Shown: positions 17,529 through 23,998 of the stretch, piece by piece
How the letters are laid out: each line of letters begins with the position of its first letter
How positions within the stretch are numbered: position 1 is the stretch's first letter
DNA from: Bdellovibrionales bacterium GWA1_52_35
GTDB taxonomy: Bacteria; Bdellovibrionota; UBA1018
Reading direction: 5' to 3'
DNA: 64,000 nt
Assembly (NCBI GenBank): GCA_001769805.1
Contig: MEPO01000032.1
Span: 62,001-126,000 of the forward strand
The notes under the pieces: generated by a model
What the model was told of the DNA's origin: nothing
Seen by the model: only the letters and a program-made list of their open reading frames with translations
The model's database searches: none
Program-made: the position numbers and the translations under genes

Positions 17529-18479
17529 GTGCAGAATTTTTTATTTATGGTGACATTCTGCGACGACGTTTTGGCAGGACTGCAACTTCCTCAAAAATCC
17601 ATACCTTCAAAATATTTCTACGATAGACGGGGTTCAGAACTCTTTGAAGAAATCTGTAATCTCAAGGAATACTATATTTTCAGCAGTGAAGTGGAGATCC
17701 TGACGGCGAGGGCGCCCGAACTCACACAGGTCACTGGTCGGAAGTGCAACCTGATCGAACTTGGCAGCGGATCAAGCGTAAAGACAAAATTCCTTCTCGA
17801 TCAACTTGAGAGCGGTAGCGCATACGTGCCGGTCGACGTCTCGCAGGAACTTCTGGAGGAAGTCACAAGAGATCTCAGGCTGACCTATCCGGAACTGAAA
17901 ATCCACCCCGTTGCAGGCGATTTCTGCTCCTCTTTGGGGCATCTCGCGGAAGCCTGCGACAAACGTCTCGGAAACGCGTTGTTCTTTCCGGGCTCCACGA
18001 TCGGGAACTTTAATCCAGACAGCGCCGAAGACATCCTTCGTCGCTGTCGCGAACTGGCGGGGAAAAACGGATTTATGATAATAGGTGTGGACCTGGTCAA
18101 GACGAAATCCGTCCTGGAGGCCGCTTATAATGACTCACGAGGTGTAACCGCTGCTTTTAACCTGAATTTACTGACGAGGATGAATGAAGAGCTTTCCGCG
18201 TGCTTTGACCTTTCGACTTTTCAACATAGCGCCTTCTTTAACGAGAAAGAGAGCCGAATTGAGATGCATTTGGTGAGTCTCAATTCCCAGACCATCCCCA
18301 TAGCGGGTCAGCAAGTACACTTCGATCGCGACGAGACGATTCATACAGAAAACTCCTATAAGTACCGACCCGAGGATTTCATAAAGCTGGCGCAAAAGTG
18401 CGGCTTTTCGGCCCACCTCGGTTGGACGGATTCAAAAGGTTACTTTTCGGTATTTATTCTGAGTAGTTCGTCTGAATAG
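17529..18479 (+). CDS. egtD: EgtD-like L-histidine N-alpha-methyltransferase
   Basis: 316 residues from GTG 17529; ATG 17547 is an alternative. The start region has PSKYFYDRRGSELFEEICNL and EYYIFSSEVEIL. The SAM site follows in LIELGSGSSVKTKFLLDQL and VPVDVSQELLEE. Later landmarks are LFFPGSTIGNFNP and IGVDLVKTKSVLEAAYNDS. This is the Methyltransf_33/EgtD layout, the enzyme that trimethylates histidine to hercynine in ergothioneine synthesis. No EgtB sulfoxide synthase is nearby. It lies 59 bp after the molybdoenzyme-desulfurase fusion and may share its transcript. Other Methyltransf_33 members act on other amino acids, so histidine is likely but not certain. Confidence 0.82.
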   Translation: MQNFLFMVTFCDDVLAGLQLPQKSIPSKYFYDRRGSELFEEICNLKEYYIFSSEVEILTARAPELTQVTGRKCNLIELGSGSSVKTKFLLDQLESGSAYVPVDVSQELLEEVTRDLRLTYPELKIHPVAGDFCSSLGHLAEACDKRLGNALFFPGSTIGNFNPDSAEDILRRCRELAGKNGFMIIGVDLVKTKSVLEAAYNDSRGVTAAFNLNLLTRMNEELSACFDLSTFQHSAFFNEKESRIEMHLVSLNSQTIPIAGQQVHFDRDETIHTENSYKYRPEDFIKLAQKCGFSAHLGWTDSKGYFSVFILSSSSE

Positions 18480-18505
18480 GAAGCACCGGTCAAAGAATTC
18501 GAGGA

Positions 18506-19015
18506 TCACAAACGCAATCTGAAAACTCCGGTGAACAAACGAATGTCGAAAATACTGTCGTCACTATAGCGTTGCCAGGTAACAGACGGGGTGAGGATAA
18601 ATTCTACGTCGCCCTTTGAAAATCCAAAACCCAGCATTGGAAAATATGAATAGAAGTCAGTACTGCTATTTAAAGACCCTATTCTCTGAGTATGTAAAAA
18701 CCCGACATTTACTCCAAGTGGACGAAAATGGATGACATCAGTAAGGGGAATGGTGGCTGTGGCGCCGACTAAAGCGCTGATTGTCTTTGTGTCATCCTCG
18801 CCGGAGCGATCATCTAAGAGCCATTGCGCGTCAATCATCCCGTTCAGTTCAAGAAACGAAAATACACTGTAGCTGTATGTGGGCCCGGTTACATTACCGA
18901 CGCTAAGACCTAGAGTGTGCGGAGCTTGATTCGTTTTCTCATTCCATGTTGATGCCTGAGAGGGAGACATCACAAAAAATAGTAGTGTTAGAGAAAACAA
19001 ATAAAACGATTGCAT
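18506..19015 (-). CDS. exported protein, possible small outer-membrane beta-barrel
   Basis: 169 residues. The N-terminus has a Sec signal (SFYLFSLTLLFFVMSPSQAS). The rest alternates hydrophobic and polar residues with many aromatic and glycine positions and ends in LFTGVFRLRL. This is consistent with an eight-strand outer-membrane barrel, but there is no family I recognise. It is convergent with the EgtD gene (26 bp between stops) and stands alone before tRNA-Leu. Confidence 0.6.
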   Translation of the reverse strand: MQSFYLFSLTLLFFVMSPSQASTWNEKTNQAPHTLGLSVGNVTGPTYSYSVFSFLELNGMIDAQWLLDDRSGEDDTKTISALVGATATIPLTDVIHFRPLGVNVGFLHTQRIGSLNSSTDFYSYFPMLGFGFSKGDVEFILTPSVTWQRYSDDSIFDIRLFTGVFRLRL

Positions 19016-19044
19016 GCGATTTCCTCATATATACAGCAATATTT

Positions 19045-19134
19045 TGGTGCCTAGGGCGGGAATCGAACCCGCACGCCCCTTTCGGAAGCCCAGGATTTTA
19101 AGTCCTGTGCGTCTACCAATTTCGCCACCCAGGC
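19045..19134 (-). tRNA. tRNA-Leu (anticodon UAA)
   Basis: The reverse strand folds as a long-variable-arm tRNA. The acceptor stem GCCTGGG pairs with CCTAGGC (one G-U), the anticodon loop is CTTAAAA with anticodon TAA at 19100-19098, and the T-arm is GGGTTCGATTCCC. The 3' CCA is encoded (19047-19045). Length and variable arm fit tRNA-Leu. Confidence 0.95.
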
Positions 19135-19285
19135 ACGAGTGCAGCAAAACACTGCCATAGACTCATTTAGTTTTCAATCGGGCAGTTTCAGTCAAGCTGT
19201 GGTGCGTCGACTTTAAAAAAGAGGCTTGGGTTTCATTGGGTTTAAAAGATGGGATTTTGAGCCCTGATTGAGTAATCTGCCGGGT

Positions 19286-20314
19286 ATGTCCAAAGAACTT
19301 GGGTTGGCCTGGATATGGATGCGGTCGTCTCAGTGGATGGCCCGGAAGGTCCTCGAGCAGGTCGGCTTCCGCTGGGAGTTGCGGCGAGCAGGGGATCTGA
19401 AGATCGGCCTTTGGCGCAAAAAGTTTAAGACCCGGCCTCTCGCACCCCTGGTCAGCCTCAGGCGGATCGTTTTAATACCCGGATTCGGGGACTCGAGCCT
19501 TTCGTGGTTTGGGGTGATTAGTGCTCTTATTCCTGTTCTGCGCAAGGAGCATGACGAACTGGTACTTTTTGAATTTCCGGGATTTTTAGGGTTCCTGGCA
19601 AAAGAAAAATCTTTTGACTCCATGGAGCACCTTTCGACCCGGGTATACGAGATTTTGGATACGTTAGGCCCGCGTACTCTTATCGGGCATTCGCTCGGAG
19701 GCTGGCTGGCCGCCCTTTATGCCGCCGATTGTGGTTCGGGAGCGAGGACCAGCATGTCTGGACCGGATAAACTAATTCTCATCAATCCCGGTGGGGTGAT
19801 AACGGATGAACTCGGAGGTCGGAACCTCAAGGAATCTCTCAGAGAGGTCTTCGGTTCGGACCCCGAGAAAGGCGTCCAGCTTTGGCGCAAACTCATCTTT
19901 GGCAAGGAGCCCCTTTGGTTTCCCGTCTTTGCGTCAGAAATGCGGCGGTTCCTCACTCGGCGGGAAACCCGCGAGTTCATCGAGTCCGTTGGGGACGAGT
20001 ACCTGCTCATGGAGAAATTGGCTAATATTCGAGCAGAGGTTCGCTTCGTCTGGGGCGAGTTGGATGCGCTCTTCCCTCCCGAACTGGCAGAGGTCTGGAT
20101 CAAGCATCTGACAATTCAGCGTGAGGAGCAGCATCTTTCCAAGCCCTTTGCTCTCATCATTCGGGGAGTGGGGCATAGCCCGCATATTGAAAGCGCTGTG
20201 AAGACCACGGCGGCCTTGGCAAGAGTCATGGGAAATGGGACTGCCACGGAACCCAGAGGCAAGCTCAGTGCCCGCTGGTGGCGCGTGGTAGGGGTTCCAG
20301 AGCTACCGGATTAA
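19286..20314 (+). CDS. alpha/beta hydrolase
   Basis: About 342 residues from ATG 19286; a TTG at 19268 is an alternative. RIVLIPGFGDSSLSWFG is the oxyanion-hole strand-loop, TLIGHSLGGWLAALYAAD carries the nucleophile serine, and the C-terminal GVGHSPHIES carries the catalytic histidine. An aspartate in VWGELDALFPPELAEVW is the likely acid. The enzyme class is clear, but the substrate (ester, lactone or epoxide) is not. The stop codon lies directly at the left edge of a decayed insertion sequence. Confidence 0.82.
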   Translation: MSKELGLAWIWMRSSQWMARKVLEQVGFRWELRRAGDLKIGLWRKKFKTRPLAPLVSLRRIVLIPGFGDSSLSWFGVISALIPVLRKEHDELVLFEFPGFLGFLAKEKSFDSMEHLSTRVYEILDTLGPRTLIGHSLGGWLAALYAADCGSGARTSMSGPDKLILINPGGVITDELGGRNLKESLREVFGSDPEKGVQLWRKLIFGKEPLWFPVFASEMRRFLTRRETREFIESVGDEYLLMEKLANIRAEVRFVWGELDALFPPELAEVWIKHLTIQREEQHLSKPFALIIRGVGHSPHIESAVKTTAALARVMGNGTATEPRGKLSARWWRVVGVPELPD

Positions 20315-20335
20315 AACTGCCCTCCCAGTCTGGGG
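20315..20335 (+). repeat. left terminal inverted repeat of the decayed IS
   Basis: Begins AACTGCCCTCCCAGTCTGGG. Its reverse complement recurs at 21292-21312 with one mismatch. The first 8 bases also pair with GGGCAGTT at 20333-20340, forming a local hairpin. Confidence 0.8.
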
Positions 20336-20410
20336 CAGTTGATCAATACGGCCGGTAAAGAACGCAGTTCAAGCGCAAGGTAAGCTAAGGATCGTGCCAA
20401 ACCCGTGGCT

Positions 20411-21229
20411 TTACTCGGTTAGGACCTGATTATGATAATTCAGATAAATATACAGGTGATCTTCAAGCCGGTCGATTCGCTTTGTGTATTCCATGTCCTG
20501 CGAAATAGCCGGCTGACATGAGCACGGATCATCGCGCAAGTGTGATTGAGCGAAAACAGCGGATCAAATCCGCCGCCCTTCAGTTCGCCTTGTCCAACAA
20601 CACATTCGCGTCGACCCTTGGTTGTAGAACTGACCAAAGTGTTGGAATGTGTATGATCCATGCGGGGTACTTTGGATTTTGATCTGTAAATATACAGGCC
20701 GCAGGAGCCAGTACGGGATCAACCTGTTTAAAAATCTTCTGCGCACATTCGGGGCGTTCATCTCGTCTCGGACCGTACCTTCTGACTGAAACCGCGGCCA
20801 GTAGCCCCTTTGCTGGCATGGAGCAGGCGCTGATGGCCAGGATCTTTCGAGTCTTAGGTTCAACAATCAAGGGGATGCTTACGGGCAGACACTTGGACCT
20901 TTCGAAAGTCTCCATTTCATCAAATTGAACAAGGTCGAATTTGGTATTAGAACGCACGAGAGCCTGCAAAAACTGCTGATGAGTCAGACGTGCTTGTGCT
21001 GCCAAAAACCGGAATTTGCGTTCCACGGTTTTCCGTGAAGTCTTGAGAACGCGCGCGAGAAGGAGCGATTACAGATCTTACATTGAAAACGTGCGATGTA
21101 TTTGGAATCAGAGGATCTAAAAAAGAAGCCCTTTCGGACCAAGTGAACGAACGGTGTACCTCGCGAAAATGACGGACAATCAGAATAGAAGCATTGAGTG
21201 GGGAGCCGAGCTGAACTGTTCAGGTGCAT
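20411..21229 (-). pseudogene. transposase pseudogene (IS1-like DDE type), several frameshifts and an internal deletion
   Basis: Pieces of one protein are spread over different frames. From 21229 a zinc-finger-like N-terminus appears (CFYSDCPSF, then RFQCKICNRSFSRA). From about 21060 a second frame gives TSRKTVERKFRFLAAQARL and QFDEMETFERSKCLP (first catalytic D), then ACSMPAKG and CIFTDQNPKYP (second D). From 20661 a third frame gives GQGELKGGGFDPLF (E) and SLNHTCAMIRAHVSRLFRR. After another shift the tail reads KRIDRLEDHLYIYLNYHNQV before a stop at 20411. The zinc-finger piece joins the helix-turn region abruptly, so about 25 residues seem deleted. It cannot make an active transposase. Confidence 0.8.
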
Positions 21230-21291
21230 GCTCGGGTATAGAGCAATAACAAAGCCGAATCAGCGCCTTAGAGGAATTATTCAGAAATCGT

Positions 21292-21312
21292 CCCCAGACT
21301 TGGAGGGCAGTT
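21292..21312 (-). repeat. right terminal inverted repeat of the decayed IS
   Basis: Reads CCCCAGACTTGGAGGGCAGT plus one T on the forward strand. It is the reverse complement of the left repeat except for one position and ends one base before the tyrS stop codon. Confidence 0.8.
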
Positions 21313-21313
21313 T

Positions 21314-22606
21314 TTACTTAAACGACACCAAGTGATAGTTCTTCTTCCCCTTGCGGAGCACGAGATAGCCCCCGCAAATCAGTTGCTCTGAACGGACCAT
21401 GAAGGCTGGGTCATTCACGCGTTCATTATTGAGGTAAATCCCGCCGGCCGTAATGTCCTTTCGGGCGGCCCCTTTGGATGAAACAAGTGCGGCATCCACG
21501 AGTAAATCAATGAGTGGCACTCCCGAGCTGAGAGCGTCTTTGGGACGGGCACTGTGAGGTGCTCCGCTCAGGACATCGAGCAAAGTGCGTTCGTCGAGTT
21601 CACGGATCGAGGCACCAAAAAGAGCATGCGAGGCTTTTTCGACCCGGGCAAGTTCCTCTGCTCCATGCACAAGCTGGGTGACTTCACGCGCAAGCCGGAT
21701 CTGAGCTGAACGTTTTTCGGGAGTGGTCTTCGTCTCTTCTTCAAGCGCGAGAATCTCGTCTTTCGAAAGGAAAGTGAAATACCTGAGATACGTCCCGACG
21801 TCAGCATCCGGGGTCTGAATGAAATACTGATAAAACTGGTAAGGTGAAGTCTTATGCGCATCCAGCCAGATCGTGCCGGATTCGGTTTTCCCGAATTTGC
21901 CGCCATCGGCTTTCATCACCAGAGGGTGAGTCATCCCGAAAACTCCCACATGCGGCCCTTTGATCTTGCGGATGAGGTCCGTGCCGGCCGTGATATTTCC
22001 CCACTGATCCGAACCGCCGAGCTGGAGCTGACAGCCGAGCTTCTGGTTGAGATGTAAAAAATCATACGCCTGCAGGAGCATGTACGAAAATTCCGTATAC
22101 GAAATGCCGTGTTCACGATCTTCCAGGCGCGCGCGAACGGATTCCTTGGCCATCATGTGGTTAATCGTGAAATGTTTGCCGATATCTCGCAGAAAATGCA
22201 GAAAGGACATGTCCTTCGTCCATTCGGCATTGTTCACGATCTGGGCGGGCGAAGGGCCGGATTCCGGAAGGAGACGGGAAATCAGGCGGCGAAGGCCGGC
22301 GACATTGCGGGCCAGGGATTCGTCATCCTGCAGGGAGCGTTCGGCCGTCTTGCCACTGGGATCACCGATCATTCCAGTCGCGCCGCCGATCACGGCGATG
22401 GGCTTGTGTCCCGCAAGTTGAAAGCGGCGCAAAGTAACCAAAGGAAGCAGGCTCCCGACGTGCAGGCTGTCGGAGGTCGGGTCAAAGCCGCAGTACAGGG
22501 TGAGTGACTCGCGGTTGAGCACGGTGCCCAGCGTGTCGTCCGTCACCTGTTTGACGAGATTGCGGAATTGAAGATCAGAAAAAAAATCGGACTTGGGAGA
22601 ATTCAT
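21314..22606 (-). CDS. tyrS: tyrosyl-tRNA synthetase
   Basis: 430 residues from ATG 22606; a TTG six codons upstream is possible. The class I signature appears as LYCGFDPTSDSLHVGSLLPL (HVGS for HIGH), with GGATGMIGDPSGK after it. The second signature is KFGKTESG (KMSKS equivalent), and a C-terminal S4 RNA-binding domain is visible as KDITAGGIYLNNERV. It charges tRNA-Tyr. It follows the membrane glycosyltransferase at 22670 on the same strand by 63 bp. The stop codon lies one base from the IS right end, so the IS occupies the natural terminator region. Confidence 0.97.
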   Translation of the reverse strand: MNSPKSDFFSDLQFRNLVKQVTDDTLGTVLNRESLTLYCGFDPTSDSLHVGSLLPLVTLRRFQLAGHKPIAVIGGATGMIGDPSGKTAERSLQDDESLARNVAGLRRLISRLLPESGPSPAQIVNNAEWTKDMSFLHFLRDIGKHFTINHMMAKESVRARLEDREHGISYTEFSYMLLQAYDFLHLNQKLGCQLQLGGSDQWGNITAGTDLIRKIKGPHVGVFGMTHPLVMKADGGKFGKTESGTIWLDAHKTSPYQFYQYFIQTPDADVGTYLRYFTFLSKDEILALEEETKTTPEKRSAQIRLAREVTQLVHGAEELARVEKASHALFGASIRELDERTLLDVLSGAPHSARPKDALSSGVPLIDLLVDAALVSSKGAARKDITAGGIYLNNERVNDPAFMVRSEQLICGGYLVLRKGKKNYHLVSFK

Positions 22607-22669
22607 AGTCTGAACATAACTCAATCAGCGCCGAAGGACCAGACCCAGCCTTTGTCTAAAAACGAATGC

Positions 22670-23998
22670 TTACTTCGAGCCAGCGCGTTGCTTCATGAGA
22701 ACGTGGTAGGCCGGACCGTAATCGCCTTGAAGAGAACCTTCATTCACGTGGATATAGCCCACGAAATTAGCTGAAATGAACAGCTGCGCGCACCAGAGCA
22801 CGCCCAGGATGGCTCTGGCATTTGCGACCGGGCGTTCGCGCAGAACGAGATAGGCCAGCCAGACAAATTCCAAGGGGAAGGTCACCATCATGTAATAGCG
22901 CCGGATATTCACCGTCGTGCCCGTGAGCAGAAGACCACAGCCCCAAAGTGCTGCCGAAATAGCGACCCACGCCATCGGGCCTTTAGGGAAGAAGATTTCC
23001 CGCAGCGCCTGACGGTTGAAAAACCCATTCCGGATGAAAAATCCTACCAGTGCCGTTCCGAAAATCCAGAGGGCCAGCGCAAGAATCGCGAAATGGGCCA
23101 CACCGGTCAGGTACGAGGGATGTCCGTTGATAATCGGATACCGGACAAAATCAGAAATCTGATGCCAGAGCGAAGAGCCGCGCATGAGTCCGAGCGGATT
23201 ACCCAGATGCAGGCCGAGGGAATCGGTGATCCAGAAAACCCAGTATTTGAGTTGAATCGCCTCTCCAATGCCAGAGGTCATAGCCCCGCCCATAGGCCTT
23301 TTTAGAACGGCCAGAAACCAGGGAATTAGGGGGATGGCACCGACGGCGGAACCGATGAACCAGGCCTTCCAATGCGTCCGGGTGAGCGGAGCGGGCTTGT
23401 AAACGGCTTCATGCAGGAGTGTCCAGACGAAAAATCCGCCGGCTAGAAAGAAGCCGCTCATGTGAATCTGACCCAGCCAGGCTCCGATAAAGCCCCAGAC
23501 GAGAGCGCCCCAGACATCGTGCCTCTTCCACCAGCCCATCAGCATGAGCATACTGAAGAACGGCAGGAAGGGTTCAGGCCAGAGTTTGCGTTGATAAAGA
23601 ATGGCAAAGGGGTTGACCAGGGCCAGAGCGCAGGCCCAGAGCCAGGGTTCCTGCTCATTTTTTTTCAGAAAACGGGTCGCAAACGGAATAATGAGAAAGA
23701 TCCCCAAGACCGCAAAAATTTGAAGCGCATGAGCCAGCGCCGTGGGCGTTGTGGCATTTGAGATTTTAGCCAAAGCGATGAAAACCCAGACGCTCATCCC
23801 GGGATTCTGCAGGTAAACTCCCGAGGGCATGCCCATGACCGGCCAATCGGTCACACCCCGGACGATCTGGGTTTGCTGGAAGTTGTATTCCTCATCCTCC
23901 TTGTATTCCATGTCATTGACATAGACGACGCGCAGAAGAATCCCGGCGATGAAAGCGATGAATAAAAATATCTTCCATTCTTTTGAAAGTGATCTCAT
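22670..23998 (-). CDS. GT39/PMT-like membrane glycosyltransferase (GT-C)
   Basis: 442 residues with about 10-11 membrane helices. After the first helix comes an acidic loop, VNDMEYKEDEEYNFQQ, which fits the catalytic/metal-binding luminal loop of ArnT/PMT-type GT-C enzymes using polyprenyl-phosphate sugars. LWPEPFLPFF and NIRRYYMMVTFPLEFVW are further typical helix segments. It overlaps the three-domain gene upstream by 4 bp (ATGA), so it is the third gene of a tightly coupled set. The set probably builds or moves a lipid-linked sugar; the exact acceptor is unknown. Confidence 0.75.
   Translation of the reverse strand: MRSLSKEWKIFLFIAFIAGILLRVVYVNDMEYKEDEEYNFQQTQIVRGVTDWPVMGMPSGVYLQNPGMSVWVFIALAKISNATTPTALAHALQIFAVLGIFLIIPFATRFLKKNEQEPWLWACALALVNPFAILYQRKLWPEPFLPFFSMLMLMGWWKRHDVWGALVWGFIGAWLGQIHMSGFFLAGGFFVWTLLHEAVYKPAPLTRTHWKAWFIGSAVGAIPLIPWFLAVLKRPMGGAMTSGIGEAIQLKYWVFWITDSLGLHLGNPLGLMRGSSLWHQISDFVRYPIINGHPSYLTGVAHFAILALALWIFGTALVGFFIRNGFFNRQALREIFFPKGPMAWVAISAALWGCGLLLTGTTVNIRRYYMMVTFPLEFVWLAYLVLRERPVANARAILGVLWCAQLFISANFVGYIHVNEGSLQGDYGPAYHVLMKQRAGSK

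Larger units (their letters stand above)
20315..21312. mobile_element. decayed ~1.0-kb insertion sequence with terminal inverted repeats
   Basis: The element is bounded by two 21-bp inverted repeats (20315-20335 and 21292-21312) that match at 20 of 21 positions, and it contains a frameshifted transposase-like gene. Size and repeat length would suit an IS1-like DDE element, though the family is not proven. It sits exactly between the stop codons of the convergent hydrolase and tyrS genes. I could not see a convincing target-site duplication: the flanks are short A/T runs (TTAA on the left, TTTA on the right). Confidence 0.75.
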
